64,000 bases of DNA from Sphingobium sp. WTD-1 (GCF_030128825.1 NZ_CP119128.1:62001-126000), one strand, 5' to 3'. Positions 7,850 to 16,683 are shown, counted from the stretch's first letter. The notes: generated by a model from the sequence alone, not told the origin. Numbers and translations are program-made.

Positions 7850-10413
7850 TCGGCCGCCTCCGTGAGAGGCACGCCGACGGGTTTTCCGACATATTCCTCG
7901 GGATAGGCGACCCGCTCGATCGCCTCGTCCATCGAGCATCCCTGCTCGATCAGGTGCTCGATGTCGGCAAAAGTTTGCGGGCTCGAGGAGTAGAGCGTCG
8001 CGGAATATTTATCGAGCACGAGGCGGCCGACCGCCATCGAGTCCGGCCCCTTGATCATGATGTCGGAATATTCCGCGCCGTTGCGCTTGAGCGAGCGCAG
8101 CAGGCTTTCGGTATAGGGGTCCATGTCGAACCGGCCATGCTTCTGGAAGTCCGAGATCGTGTCGGGCTTCTGCATGAGAATGACCGACCAGTCCGAATTC
8201 TCGAGCGCGGCAAGGCTCCCTTCCGACTTGTAATAATCGTTCAGGCTCTGCGTCGCGGTGATGAGGGACGCGCCATATTTCCGGCAGGTCCGGCTGTAGG
8301 TTTCGACGAAATCGGCCATCGATCCGCCGCGCAGCATCTGCCACGCCTCGTCGATCAGCAGCGCCTTGGGGATCTGGCGATCCATCCGGCGCATCGTCTG
8401 CGAGGACATGAACATGATCGCGGTCAGCACGACCGAGCGCAGTTCCTCGCGGCTCGAGAGGTCCGACAGTTCGAAGACGGTGAGCGCGTTCGACATGTCC
8501 ACCGACGCCTCGCCGGTAAAGAAGCTGCCATAGGTGCCCGCACTCGAGAACGGGAACATCGCGATCGCCAGATCCTGGCCCTGCGGCGATCCGTCGGTGC
8601 GCAGCGCCTCGACCACATCGTCGACGCTGCCCCCCCGCCCCTTCGCTTCCCAGACCTGATTGACCGCGCGATCGATAAGGCCGCGCTCGGTATCGTTGAG
8701 CTTGTCGATGTGGCGACCCATCTGACCGACGATCGACTTGAGCATCGCGAGCGCGTCGATGAGATAATCCTCATCCTGCGCGACCAGCGCCTCGTCGATC
8801 ATCGAGAAGGGATTGAGGCTGAAGCCGTCGCGCAGGCGAAACTCGACAAAATTGCCGCCCAGGCTCTTGGACATATGTTCGAACGAGCGGCCATCGTCGA
8901 TCACGATGATCTTGGCACCGACCCCGGCGAACGCCGCGCACAGTTCCTGAAGCGCGACCGACTTACCCGACCCGGACTTGCCGAACACCGCGACATTGTG
9001 GTTACCCGCCTTGTTCTCGAAGGGCGACCAGAAGAAGGGCTGGCCGCGCCGTCCGATGAACATGAGGTGCGGCAAGCCCCCGCCCAGAAACTCGCCCTGG
9101 ATCGGCAGCATGTTCGCCGCGGTACTGGTGAGCATCGTGCGCAACCGCTTCATGCGCTTGAGATCGCTGTCGAGGCCGTTGCCCAGCGTCATCGGCAGGC
9201 ACGACATGAACGCCATGATCTGGAGAAAGCGTTCGTCGAGCAGGTCCCAGCCAGCGGCCTTGTACATCGACTTGACGGTGCGCTCGTTGGCATCGCCCAT
9301 CCCCTTGGGGCTGATGATGCCGACCGCATAATAGGCCTGCACCAGCTTCTTGCCGAGGCGCAGTTCCTGGGTGACATGCTCCCATTCGCGGCTCTGGTCC
9401 TTGAGCTGCGGCAGCAGGCGCGCCGACTTCGAATCCGCAAGGCTCGACGTGCGCATGAACTTGTAACCCGCCTTGGACGAGGCGGCCTGCTCGTCCTGAT
9501 AGCACAGGCACAACGAAGTCAGCGTCGGACAGCCAGGGCGCAGCTTGTCGGAGAACATGTCACCGATCAGCTTCTGCACGTCCCACGGTGCCCAGCGGTT
9601 GGGAAGATTGCGAACCGAGAAGAAGCGATAGTCGAACGTGTCGGGTCGGATCTCCTCATACTGGGTCTCACCCGAAAGACTGGTCACGGCGCGCAGCGGC
9701 TCGACCGAAACGAGCAGACGATCGGCGTGGACGACGGTCTGGACGTCGCGGCGCACGCACTGGTCGGCAATCGGATCGAGGTCGGAATATTCCGATACCT
9801 GGTCCGACACGTCGAACGCGGGCGCGGTAATGTCATCGATCAGCGCAATGAGATCGACCGGCTTCATTCGCGTGGCCGGCATGTCGATCGACGCCAGGGT
9901 CGAGACGATACTGTCGCGCACGCCAATCAGTTCTTCGGGTGTCGCTTTCGACGCAGCGATCGACACCGACAGAAAGATGCGATGATTGCGGACATGGAAA
10001 GGCCCGTCCTTCGACATCGAGACCCATGCCCCGTGCCGCAGGAACGCCGATCGCCGCTCCGCGATCTTGCGATGCACGCCGCCGGCCTTGAACCGTGGCA
10101 GCGCATATTGCGCGATCAGCGCGCCCACGCGCGGGCTCTGGAACGAGAGAAGCTGGACGCGCGCGCTGGGCGGCACGCTCTCGGAAAGCATCTGCGCGAG
10201 GATCTCGCCGGTGCGCTCATCGGCCCCCATGAGCGGCGCCAGCTCGAGCGCGAACGCAAGGCTGTCGGTCTGGTAGAACAGATCGTTGCGCGCGTCGAAG
10301 CTCCGATAGGGCAGCCATTGCGAGAGCATGGGCGCGCCGTGCGAGGGCGTACCCTGATCGGGGCCGCGTGTGTCACCCAGCAGCCGCGCGATGAAGCCTG
10401 TCTTAGCGGCCAT
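7846..10413 (-). CDS. traC: TraC, VirB4-like secretion ATPase
   Basis: This 855-aa protein is the energising ATPase of the type IV secretion channel and pilus assembly, acting at the inner face of the inner membrane. A TraC_F_IV-type N-terminal domain (about residues 30-280) is followed by a P-loop ATPase domain. The Walker A is GKSGSGKS at about 479-486 and the Walker B is KALLIDEAWQ at about 683-692. Downstream, GASLITATQSLNDYY is the usual VirB4/TraC motif. It starts 3 bp after traV and ends overlapping a small membrane gene. Length matches F TraC. Confidence 0.96.
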   Translation of the reverse strand: MAAKTGFIARLLGDTRGPDQGTPSHGAPMLSQWLPYRSFDARNDLFYQTDSLAFALELAPLMGADERTGEILAQMLSESVPPSARVQLLSFQSPRVGALIAQYALPRFKAGGVHRKIAERRSAFLRHGAWVSMSKDGPFHVRNHRIFLSVSIAASKATPEELIGVRDSIVSTLASIDMPATRMKPVDLIALIDDITAPAFDVSDQVSEYSDLDPIADQCVRRDVQTVVHADRLLVSVEPLRAVTSLSGETQYEEIRPDTFDYRFFSVRNLPNRWAPWDVQKLIGDMFSDKLRPGCPTLTSLCLCYQDEQAASSKAGYKFMRTSSLADSKSARLLPQLKDQSREWEHVTQELRLGKKLVQAYYAVGIISPKGMGDANERTVKSMYKAAGWDLLDERFLQIMAFMSCLPMTLGNGLDSDLKRMKRLRTMLTSTAANMLPIQGEFLGGGLPHLMFIGRRGQPFFWSPFENKAGNHNVAVFGKSGSGKSVALQELCAAFAGVGAKIIVIDDGRSFEHMSKSLGGNFVEFRLRDGFSLNPFSMIDEALVAQDEDYLIDALAMLKSIVGQMGRHIDKLNDTERGLIDRAVNQVWEAKGRGGSVDDVVEALRTDGSPQGQDLAIAMFPFSSAGTYGSFFTGEASVDMSNALTVFELSDLSSREELRSVVLTAIMFMSSQTMRRMDRQIPKALLIDEAWQMLRGGSMADFVETYSRTCRKYGASLITATQSLNDYYKSEGSLAALENSDWSVILMQKPDTISDFQKHGRFDMDPYTESLLRSLKRNGAEYSDIMIKGPDSMAVGRLVLDKYSATLYSSSPQTFADIEHLIEQGCSMDEAIERVAYPEEYVGKPVGVPLTEAAE

Positions 10414-10416
10414 GGC

Positions 10417-11220
10417 TCAGTCCTCCACGCGCGGAGAGAACGAGGCAGGCCGGTTCGCCGGGTTCCCCGAAGCGAATTCCGGCGCATTGCTTTTGGGCTT
10501 GGCACCGACCGGTGCCGGCGCGGGGGTTGCAGCCCGTGCAGCGACCGGGACCCCCTTCCCTGCCGCCGCCTCTCGCGCCTTGGCGCGCGCGGCTGCGACC
10601 GCCGCGGCGGTCGGGGCACCCACAGCGCTCGCCGGCGGTACTGCCACGACCGGCGCGGTCGCCGGGACTTCGACAGGTGCCGACGCGGACGGCGGGATCG
10701 GCGTACCGAGCTGCGAGAGGATCTCGGGGCTGACGTTGAGGACCTGCGTCGCGGCAAGGGCAGGACCGTGCCCGTCGGTCGCGGCGAGCCATTGGCCGTT
10801 ATCGACCACGGCCTGCACGACGCTCGTTTCATGATAGCGCCCTGCCCCGTCGACATGCGCGGGAAAGACGATGCGCAACACCTTCTGCGGACCCACACCC
10901 GACGCCTGCGGGGTCGCTGCATAGGCGATGCGCTGCGGCCCCGCCTGCCGCAAGGGCGCCTGGAAGGGACCTGCGGGACGATAGCTCGTCTCGCCGCTGA
11001 TTTCCGCGAGCGCCTTGTCGTCGATCACGGTTGCGGGCGCACAGCTGCCCCCTTGCGGGGCACCGCACGCAAAGCTGCCCTTGATGTTGGTCCCGAAGGT
11101 CGTGCACCCTGCCAGCAGCACAAGGCTCGTTGCCATCGCGATCGCGACCCGCCGGGTGCGGCCTCGCGGGCGATACTGGGACACCGGACAGTCCGGCAGA
11201 CGGATCGCCGAACGGCTCAT
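10417..11220 (-). CDS. traV: TraV outer-membrane lipoprotein
   Basis: This 267-aa protein has a lipoprotein signal with the lipobox LLAGC and the family motif TFGTNIKGSFACGAP with its conserved cysteines. TraV is the VirB7-like lipoprotein of the outer-membrane core complex, partnering TraK and TraB. The C-terminal third is an A/P/V-rich low-complexity tail. The start at 11220 overlaps the dsbC stop by 4 bp; an upstream in-frame start seven codons earlier is less likely. Confidence 0.9.
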   Translation of the reverse strand: MSRSAIRLPDCPVSQYRPRGRTRRVAIAMATSLVLLAGCTTFGTNIKGSFACGAPQGGSCAPATVIDDKALAEISGETSYRPAGPFQAPLRQAGPQRIAYAATPQASGVGPQKVLRIVFPAHVDGAGRYHETSVVQAVVDNGQWLAATDGHGPALAATQVLNVSPEILSQLGTPIPPSASAPVEVPATAPVVAVPPASAVGAPTAAAVAAARAKAREAAAGKGVPVAARAATPAPAPVGAKPKSNAPEFASGNPANRPASFSPRVED

Positions 11221-12029
11221 GACCTTGCTCCCTTCAACCATGCAAGAAGTTGCGCCTTGGGCTGGAACCCCTCCATCACCGCGCCATCGGAGCGCACGAG
11301 AACGGGCGTGCCGTTGAGACCGTGCGCCTTGGCGAACGCCTCATTCTCGTCGAGACCGCTGGTGTCGCACTTGCCCGTCCCTGGCACCGGGTCCTGCGCA
11401 TAGGCGGCGCGTACCGCTGCATGCCGGTCCTTCGCGCACAGCACGCGATCGGCGACGTCCCGGCTTCCGAGCACCGAGATCGGCCGCTCGATCACGCGCA
11501 CGTTCATCGTCTCGAGCGTCTGGCTGAGCGCCCGGCAATAGCCGCAATGGAAATCGGAAAAGACAGTGACGCTCTGGGACCCCGAACCCCATATGATCGC
11601 TCCCTTGTTCGAGAGCTTCGAAAGGTCGAGCGTGCGGACGGCCCCCCGTTGTTCCGTCACCCGCGCCCCGTTGCCGGGCGCAGAAGGCTCGGGCGCATCG
11701 GCTGCCGCATTGGCGCGCGCCGCGCCGCCCACCAGCATGTCGGGGTTGAGCGCCAACAGGCGCGCTGCCGTCAGGTCCTGCCGGGTTTCCATGTCATAGA
11801 CCCGGCCGATCACGAGATAGCGGGCCGACTTGTCGACATAGAAGAGATTGGCGCCGGCGGTAACTTCGCACAGCCCCTCGATCTTCGTGCAATCGATCCC
11901 GGTGATCGGCGTCTTGGGGAGCCGCTGCTGGAGCGCGGCCTGCACCTGCGGCCCGATCGCCGGCTCCGCGCTGCCGGTCAGCATCATCGCCGCGCTGGCC
12001 GCGACGCCAAGCAGAATATTCTGTGTCAT
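11217..12029 (-). CDS. dsbC: DsbC-like disulfide isomerase of the transfer operon
   Basis: This 270-aa periplasmic protein has a signal peptide, a DsbC_N-like dimerisation region (ITGIDCTKIEGLCEVTAG, YVDKSARYLVIGRVYD) and a thioredoxin-fold catalytic domain with FHCGYCRALS and a cis-proline loop (LNGTPVLV). DsbC enzymes shuffle disulfides; in F-type systems they help fold cysteine-rich TraN, TraU and others, all encoded here. The ATG at 12029 has a GAAAGG ribosome site at normal spacing; the ATG at 12035 is too close to it. Confidence 0.93.
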   Translation of the reverse strand: MTQNILLGVAASAAMMLTGSAEPAIGPQVQAALQQRLPKTPITGIDCTKIEGLCEVTAGANLFYVDKSARYLVIGRVYDMETRQDLTAARLLALNPDMLVGGAARANAAADAPEPSAPGNGARVTEQRGAVRTLDLSKLSNKGAIIWGSGSQSVTVFSDFHCGYCRALSQTLETMNVRVIERPISVLGSRDVADRVLCAKDRHAAVRAAYAQDPVPGTGKCDTSGLDENEAFAKAHGLNGTPVLVRSDGAVMEGFQPKAQLLAWLKGARS

Positions 12030-12053
12030 AAGCATATCCTTTCGGCCCGAGGC

Positions 12054-13373
12054 TCAGTTCTGGATGAAGACGCCTTCGAGGAAGACGATCTCGACATCGA
12101 TGCCGGTCGGCATCTCGATGATCGGCTGATATTGCTCGGCCCGCTCGATCAGATATTTGCTGACCATGTCGGCGGACTGGGCGATGCCGTTGCCCAGCCC
12201 GGCCTGTGCGATGTCGCCCATGCCGATCTGTTCGCGCTTCCCGTTGACCGTCACGTTGTTGCCGGTGAGGAGCGAGTTGGTGTTGGCCGAGAAGCCGCGA
12301 CCGAAACCACCTGCGATACCGGCGATGAAGGCCTGGCCGACAAGCCCGCCCTCGCGGCTGACCACCCGCCCGCGCACGCCGGTCTTGCCGGCAAAGCTGA
12401 TGAAGCCCTTGACGTCCGAGACCGCGAAGCGCCCATTGGCCTGCGGACAGGTCATCCGCTGGAGCTTCACATAGACCTTCTCCGAAGAGAGGTCGCCGCG
12501 TGCCGCGCCGTTGATGACGCAGCCCTCGATCCGGGTCGTGAGCAGCTTGCCGTTGCTGTAAACCGAGCGCGCCGGCCCTGTGATCCGCAGCACGACGGGA
12601 AGCGGATCGCTCTGCGACTGCACCCCTGCCGACGCATCGACGCCGACGATCACCTTGGCCTTCGCGATCGAATTGGGCGGCAGATAATTGGGGCTGTCGG
12701 TATAGCTGGTCGTGCCACCCGAAATGCGCGTCGCCGTTCCGCTCGGCCCGCCCTCGAACGAGACGAGCTTGATCGAGCGCGACTGCGACACCGCGGCAGC
12801 GGCCGCCTCCCCTGCGCTCATCGGTGCGCCCGGACCCCGATAGTTGGGCTGGCCCATCGGCCCGTACATCTGCGCGGGCGCCGGCGCAGGGGGCGCGCTC
12901 GACCGCTGCGCAAGCTGCTGACGAAGCTGGTCGTTCTCCTGCTGGTAAGCGCTCATCACCCGCTGGCCATCTGAGGCCATCGACTGTTTCTCGCCCTGGA
13001 GCGCGGCGATCTGCGCCTGAAGCTGCTCCATCTGCGCGCGCTGGCCGTCGACACCCTTCAACTGGTTGTTGATCGACTGCATCTGCGCTTCGGATGCCGC
13101 CTGCCACTCCCGGTCCGACATGTTCCGGTTGACCATGTCGTCGGTGGTGATCTTGACGACCTTGTCGTCTGCGCCCGACGTCTTGAGCTTGGTATCGTCG
13201 CCCATGACGTACCAGGACCCCAGCACCAGTGCGAGCGCGCCGCCGCAGCCAAGGTAGAGCAGCTGCTTCTTTCGGACGGCGTCGTTGCCGGCCATCAGTT
13301 CGCCCTCGCCTTCTTCAGGCTCGGCATCGAGTTGCTTGGGTTTCCTGCCGGGGAAAAGGTCCTTGAGGCTCAT
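12054..13373 (-). CDS. traB: TraB, VirB10-like channel protein
   Basis: This 439-aa protein has one membrane segment (LLYLGCGGALALVLGSWYVM, about residues 38-57), a predicted coiled coil (about 95-155, QMEQLQAQIAALQGE), a P/A-rich linker and a C-terminal beta-barrel-type VirB10 domain (VSFEGGPSG to IDVEIVFLEGVF). TraB bridges the inner and outer membranes and forms the core complex with TraV and TraK. It overlaps traK by 4 bp. Length and domain order are typical of the family. Confidence 0.95.
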   Translation of the reverse strand: MSLKDLFPGRKPKQLDAEPEEGEGELMAGNDAVRKKQLLYLGCGGALALVLGSWYVMGDDTKLKTSGADDKVVKITTDDMVNRNMSDREWQAASEAQMQSINNQLKGVDGQRAQMEQLQAQIAALQGEKQSMASDGQRVMSAYQQENDQLRQQLAQRSSAPPAPAPAQMYGPMGQPNYRGPGAPMSAGEAAAAAVSQSRSIKLVSFEGGPSGTATRISGGTTSYTDSPNYLPPNSIAKAKVIVGVDASAGVQSQSDPLPVVLRITGPARSVYSNGKLLTTRIEGCVINGAARGDLSSEKVYVKLQRMTCPQANGRFAVSDVKGFISFAGKTGVRGRVVSREGGLVGQAFIAGIAGGFGRGFSANTNSLLTGNNVTVNGKREQIGMGDIAQAGLGNGIAQSADMVSKYLIERAEQYQPIIEMPTGIDVEIVFLEGVFIQN

Positions 13374-14182
13374 GGCCGCACTCCGTTGGCGAGGCCCGAC
13401 GGCGTGACGATATACGCTGTGGTGACTTCACCGGGTTTGAGGTTGGGATTGGCGACCGATACGGCGATCGCGTTCGACGGCGCGATCGTTCCTTCGCCCA
13501 GCGCGACAGGCGATCCGCCCTTGTTCTCGATCCGCAACACGCGCCCTGCGAGCGCCGTGCCCCGATATTCGGTGAGCATCTGCACCTTGAGCGACCCCAC
13601 CATGACCGGATCGGTAACCGCGGGGCGGACGTCGAAGCCCTCGAGCGGGGCTTGCTGGAACATCGCTTGGACGAGCGTGGCGGACGCTTCCTGCGGCGTG
13701 GTGTCGGCCTGTGCGACCGCTGTCTGCGCCTCGCCTGCGATATCCTTGTTCTCGACGAACACCTGTTGCGCGTCGTCGCCTGCAAGGCGGCAGCTGAACT
13801 TGTAGACATACCCCTTGGAGGTCGTGCCGAAGAAGGAGACGTTGGCCCGCGAATAGGCTTCGGGAACAGAGACGTAGATGTCGCCGCGCGTCGGCTCGTT
13901 GACGACCGTGAAATCGTCGCTCTCGACGCCGGTGGTCAGCTTGGAGACACTGGCAAAGCGGTCGTCCTTGAGGCTGATCCGTGTGAGGCCGGACTTGGAA
14001 AGCGTGCAGGAAACCTCGCTATTGTCCTTTGCAAGCAGATGCTCGTCGGCAAAGGCAGGCGCAGCGAGCGCCATTCCCCCGACCAGGATCATGCCTGCGC
14101 CGACGAAGCGCGAGAGCGAGCAGACGCGGGAGGCGATCGCCGTCCCGCCTCCGATGAGGCCAAATGCGATCAGGGGCGTCAT
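13370..14182 (-). CDS. traK: TraK, VirB9-like secretin protein
   Basis: This 270-aa exported protein has a signal peptide ending at APAFA. TraK is the VirB9/secretin-like component of the outer-membrane core. It shows beta-rich sequence with LTRISLKDDRFASV near residue 65 and a C-terminal region (LTEYRGTALAGRVLRIENKG, then LKPGEVTTAYIV) matching TraK. It overlaps traE and traB by 4 bp each, preserving the F order traE-traK-traB. An internal start 30 codons downstream would leave a simpler signal peptide. Confidence 0.92.
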   Translation of the reverse strand: MTPLIAFGLIGGGTAIASRVCSLSRFVGAGMILVGGMALAAPAFADEHLLAKDNSEVSCTLSKSGLTRISLKDDRFASVSKLTTGVESDDFTVVNEPTRGDIYVSVPEAYSRANVSFFGTTSKGYVYKFSCRLAGDDAQQVFVENKDIAGEAQTAVAQADTTPQEASATLVQAMFQQAPLEGFDVRPAVTDPVMVGSLKVQMLTEYRGTALAGRVLRIENKGGSPVALGEGTIAPSNAIAVSVANPNLKPGEVTTAYIVTPSGLANGVRP

Positions 14183-14763
14183 GCCTCGTCTCCGGTTGCA
14201 GCGTCGTCCTTGTCGACCTTGGTGACCATGCCGAAGCCCTTCAGCTGAAGGGACAGGCCGCGATAGGACCAGTAGAAGCGGAAGGTTTTCGCCTCGGCAG
14301 TCACCGCCTTGGAGCCGACGACGGTATGCAGCGTGCCGGTCACTTCCGAGGTCAGGTTCTCAGGATCAACCTTCATGCTGGCGAGCGTGAAATACTGGCT
14401 GATGCTCGACCCGCGCTGTTCGCTCAGGATCTTCATGAGATCGCGCTTGAGCGAGCCGTGACTTTCGGGCGTCGCGATCTTGAGGATCGACTCCATCCAG
14501 TAGTCGAGATTTTCAGGCGAGCGGTTGAGCGTCATCAGCGCGGTGTCGCGCGTGACCATCTCGAGATACTCCCGGCTGACCCCGCTCGAGGACAGCGTCA
14601 GGGGCGTGCGGACGATAGGTTGAAGGACGATCTCGCGGTCGCGCGTCGCGCCGACCAGGAAGAGGATGACCACGAGGCCCGCGAGAACCAGCGCCACGAT
14701 GCCGAGCATGTTGCGCTGCTTGAGAACCCGCTGCGACTGCGCGAGACCGACACTATAATCCAT
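14179..14763 (-). CDS. traE: TraE, VirB5/8-like transfer protein
   Basis: This 194-aa protein has a short cytoplasmic N-terminus, one membrane segment (LGIVALVLAGLVVILFLVG, about residues 20-38) and a periplasmic domain with VSREYLEMVTRDTALMTLNR and LEDYW-like LDYWMESIL, the TraE pattern. TraE is the VirB8-like inner-membrane component. It is 1 bp downstream of traL and overlaps traK by 4 bp. Confidence 0.95.
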   Translation of the reverse strand: MDYSVGLAQSQRVLKQRNMLGIVALVLAGLVVILFLVGATRDREIVLQPIVRTPLTLSSSGVSREYLEMVTRDTALMTLNRSPENLDYWMESILKIATPESHGSLKRDLMKILSEQRGSSISQYFTLASMKVDPENLTSEVTGTLHTVVGSKAVTAEAKTFRFYWSYRGLSLQLKGFGMVTKVDKDDAATGDEA

Positions 14764-14764
14764 T

Positions 14765-15049
14765 TCAGCCCACCATCACGCGAAGGTGGGAGGGTGGCGT
14801 CGCCTTGAGACCGGTAAAACTCGACGGCAGGTGCCAGTAGGCCATGTGGAGAATCCACGATGTGGCCTTGCCGGCTTTGAGCTTTCGGAAGCCCCACCAT
14901 CCGAGCAACGAGACCATCAATCCGATCACGACGTGCTGCGAAAGGATGCCCCAGATGAAGGGGATCGCCATCGCGAGGAACTCGTCCAGCGTCCAGAAGC
15001 CGATCAGCTCCGGATCGTCGAGATGCGAAGGGATGGTATACCTGTCCAT
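14765..15049 (-). CDS. traL: TraL pilus assembly protein
   Basis: This 94-aa protein begins MDRYTIPSHLDDPELIGFWTLDE-like, the conserved TraL opening, followed by two membrane segments (about residues 25-58). TraL is the VirB3-like inner-membrane subunit that works with the TraC ATPase. It lies 41 bp after traA and 1 bp before traE, the classic traA-L-E order. Confidence 0.95.
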   Translation of the reverse strand: MDRYTIPSHLDDPELIGFWTLDEFLAMAIPFIWGILSQHVVIGLMVSLLGWWGFRKLKAGKATSWILHMAYWHLPSSFTGLKATPPSHLRVMVG

Positions 15050-15090
15050 AAGCGCTCACCGCCCTCCCAGCGGTTGATCCCAGTCGGTCC

Positions 15091-15414
15091 TCAGATCGTC
15101 GCGGTGACGGTCGAGGTGACGATCGGAATGCCGGTGCCCGCACCGACGCCGACGGCGACGGGAACGGCCACCTGGCCGAGGCTGAAGCGACCCGACGCAA
15201 GCGCGACGATGCCGCCGGCAAGGCTCATCACGGTGATGATCTTGCCGCCCGAGCCCTCGAGGAAGTCCGTGAACTTCGTGAGCGCGGTATTGAACGTGGT
15301 GTCGGTGCCCGCAAAGGCCGCCGAAGCGCCCAGGATCATCACGCAGGCGATGATCGCAAGGCCAAGAAGGATACCGTTGATCTGGTTACCCTTCGGCATC
15401 GAAAGTGCAGTCAT
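15091..15414 (-). CDS. traA: TraA-type pilin precursor
   Basis: This 107-aa protein has a long leader (MTALSMPKGNQINGILLGLA) with a probable cleavage after ASAAFA, leaving a mature pilin of about 72 residues with two hydrophobic helices (ITVMSLAGGIVALASG and VAVPVAVGVGAGTGIPIV), as in F-type pilins. The short loop between them carries R and S. The ATG at 15414 has a GGGGAAAGAG ribosome site; starts further upstream lack one. It is the first gene of the transfer operon and lies immediately downstream of the operator array. Confidence 0.88.
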   Translation of the reverse strand: MTALSMPKGNQINGILLGLAIIACVMILGASAAFAGTDTTFNTALTKFTDFLEGSGGKIITVMSLAGGIVALASGRFSLGQVAVPVAVGVGAGTGIPIVTSTVTATI

Positions 15415-15430
15415 GCTCTTTCCCCTTGGA

Positions 15431-15454
15431 AGACGACGCACAAGCACGTCGTCT
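15431..15454 (-). other. Hairpin in traA leader
   Basis: An 8-bp perfect stem (AGACGACG with CGTCGTCT) and an 8-base loop sit 17-40 bp upstream of the traA start codon, just above the ribosome site. It is likely within the 5' untranslated region, where it could affect traA mRNA stability or translation. No T-run follows it, so it does not look like a terminator. Confidence 0.45.
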
Positions 15455-15503
15455 CCGTTAAGAGGATATAAACTCATGGTGATCGCAAGTATTAAATCAT
15501 GGT

Positions 15504-15606
15504 GTGTAATAGAATTACACTAAAGGGTGTAATAGGATTACACACCTGTGTAACCAGGTTACACACTCCACATCATTGACGAGCAAACAGTGTAAAATTT
15601 TTACAC
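15504..15606. promoter_or_regulatory. Array of four 17-bp palindromic operators upstream of traA
   Basis: Four perfect inverted repeats share the form GTGTAAN-N3-NTTACAC: 15504-15520 (GTGTAATAGAATTACAC), 15527-15543 (GTGTAATAGGATTACAC), 15548-15564 (GTGTAACCAGGTTACAC) and 15590-15606 (GTGTAAAATTTTTACAC). Their centres are 23, 21 and 42 bp apart, so all lie on roughly the same face of the helix. They sit between the divergent traA and 116-aa genes. This is a strong candidate for cooperative binding of a dimeric regulator that controls the transfer operon. The regulator is not identified. Confidence 0.88.
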
Positions 15607-15747
15607 TCTTCGTTGCGATGTGGAAACGTATTACCAGTTCAGGTGCATTCCCGAAATTTTCGTTCGCTGAAATATTTTTATTACTGCGGCAAACTTTCTT
15701 CTGTTTGCGCTGGCGGGCGTCCGCTTACAGCGGTATCAATCGCCTCA

Positions 15748-16098
15748 ATGTCCCAAGCCCTATATACCTTTCGCGTTAGCGACCGCGTTTTCCGCCTCAC
15801 CGCCGATGCGATCAGGGTCTATTCCCTTAAGACCGGCCAATTCGAGACGGTTTCCTCGACTGCCATACATGGTCTCGGAATTATTGGAGAAATGCTCGAT
15901 TTCCGACAAATCTGGCGGTCGGCGAGCGAGCGTGACGAGACAGGTGATTATCGCATAACGCTGCGTATCAATCTTCGAGACAAACCCGCCTTCCAGGCCG
16001 CGAGGGAGGCCATCGCGAAGGCGACCGGCACAGTTCCTCCAGTTCGGTTCGTCTTTGTCAGCGCTCTTCTCGCCGTGTTTGAAGGAACCGATTCCTAA
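15748..16098 (+). CDS. Hypothetical protein divergent from traA
   Basis: This 116-aa protein was not recognised. It has no membrane segment or signal peptide. The N-terminal part (LYTFRVSDRVFRLTADAIRVYS) looks beta-rich and the C-terminal half (FQAAREAIAKATG, PVRFVFVSALLAVF) mixed helix and strand. It is divergently transcribed from traA across the operator array, the usual position of a regulator or entry-exclusion gene, but no helix-turn-helix is apparent. The start is the first ATG that gives a compact globular sequence; starts further upstream have no ribosome site. Confidence 0.6.
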   Translation: MSQALYTFRVSDRVFRLTADAIRVYSLKTGQFETVSSTAIHGLGIIGEMLDFRQIWRSASERDETGDYRITLRINLRDKPAFQAAREAIAKATGTVPPVRFVFVSALLAVFEGTDS

Positions 16099-16127
16099 AT
16101 CTGCGATGAACGGTGATTCACATGGGA

Positions 16128-16158
16128 TTGACAGAACCGACTCATACGGCTGTATGAT
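16128..16158 (+). promoter_or_regulatory. Sigma70-like promoter with overlapping palindromic operator
   Basis: A TTGACA hexamer at 16128-16133 and TATGAT at 16153-16158 are 19 bp apart, upstream of the HTH gene at 16185. A 16-bp perfect palindrome (TCATACGGCTGTATGA, 16142-16157) covers the spacer and -10 region, a position suited to autorepression. A G/C hairpin (ACCCCC at 16159-16164 with GGGGGT at 16171-16176) follows, and its right arm would also serve as the ribosome site. Confidence 0.6.
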
Positions 16159-16184
16159 ACCCCCCTAACCGGGGGTGCCATGCC

Positions 16185-16637
16185 ATGAGCGACCGGAGTA
16201 TCGGGTCACAAGAAAGCGTCAAACGCCAGGAGTGCTTCAGGCGCCTCTTTCTTCACGAGTGGAGACGACGCCGGATCACGAACAAGGAAATGGCCCGCAG
16301 GCTCGGCCGCAGTCTCAGCCTGATCAACAAGATCAAGGCATGCAATGCCGCTGTTACCCCGGTCATTCACAATCAACTCGTCGCTGTCCTCGAGATCGAT
16401 ATCGACGTTGCATCTTTCGCCATCGACATACTGGGGAAGCCCGAACTCTATTTTGACCCGGGTTTCCGGCAGTTCGTTCGCTGGATCGTCGACGTCGCGT
16501 CCAATTATGACAATGCGGGTGAGGAATGCGCCACGTTCATGGCACTTGCCAGCGAGGTTGGATCCGCTCCGGGCGCGCCGTCTATCTTTCAAAAGCTGTT
16601 AGGCGACATCCAAAGCCCGGTTGCTACAGCATCATGA
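16185..16637 (+). CDS. Helix-turn-helix regulator-like protein
   Basis: This 150-aa protein has a basic N-terminal region with a probable helix-turn-helix (ITNKEMARRLGRSLSLINKIKA, about residues 30-51) and an acidic, aromatic C-terminal half that could be a dimerisation or ligand domain. It is not close to any regulator I can name. It lies downstream of a strong promoter overlapped by a palindrome and in the regulatory region of the transfer operon. A regulatory role in transfer or plasmid maintenance is inferred from position and the HTH. Confidence 0.65.
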   Translation: MSDRSIGSQESVKRQECFRRLFLHEWRRRRITNKEMARRLGRSLSLINKIKACNAAVTPVIHNQLVAVLEIDIDVASFAIDILGKPELYFDPGFRQFVRWIVDVASNYDNAGEECATFMALASEVGSAPGAPSIFQKLLGDIQSPVATAS

Positions 16638-16683
16638 GTCGAGCGCGGTGTTGAAAGCAGATGTCTTATGACTATCCTGCCCC

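Noticed and set aside
7954..11403. 1149-codon open frame on the plus strand opposite traC and traV
   Set aside because: It is antisense to clear transfer genes, has no recognisable domain and is rich in R, H, A and E as expected of a GC-rich shadow frame.
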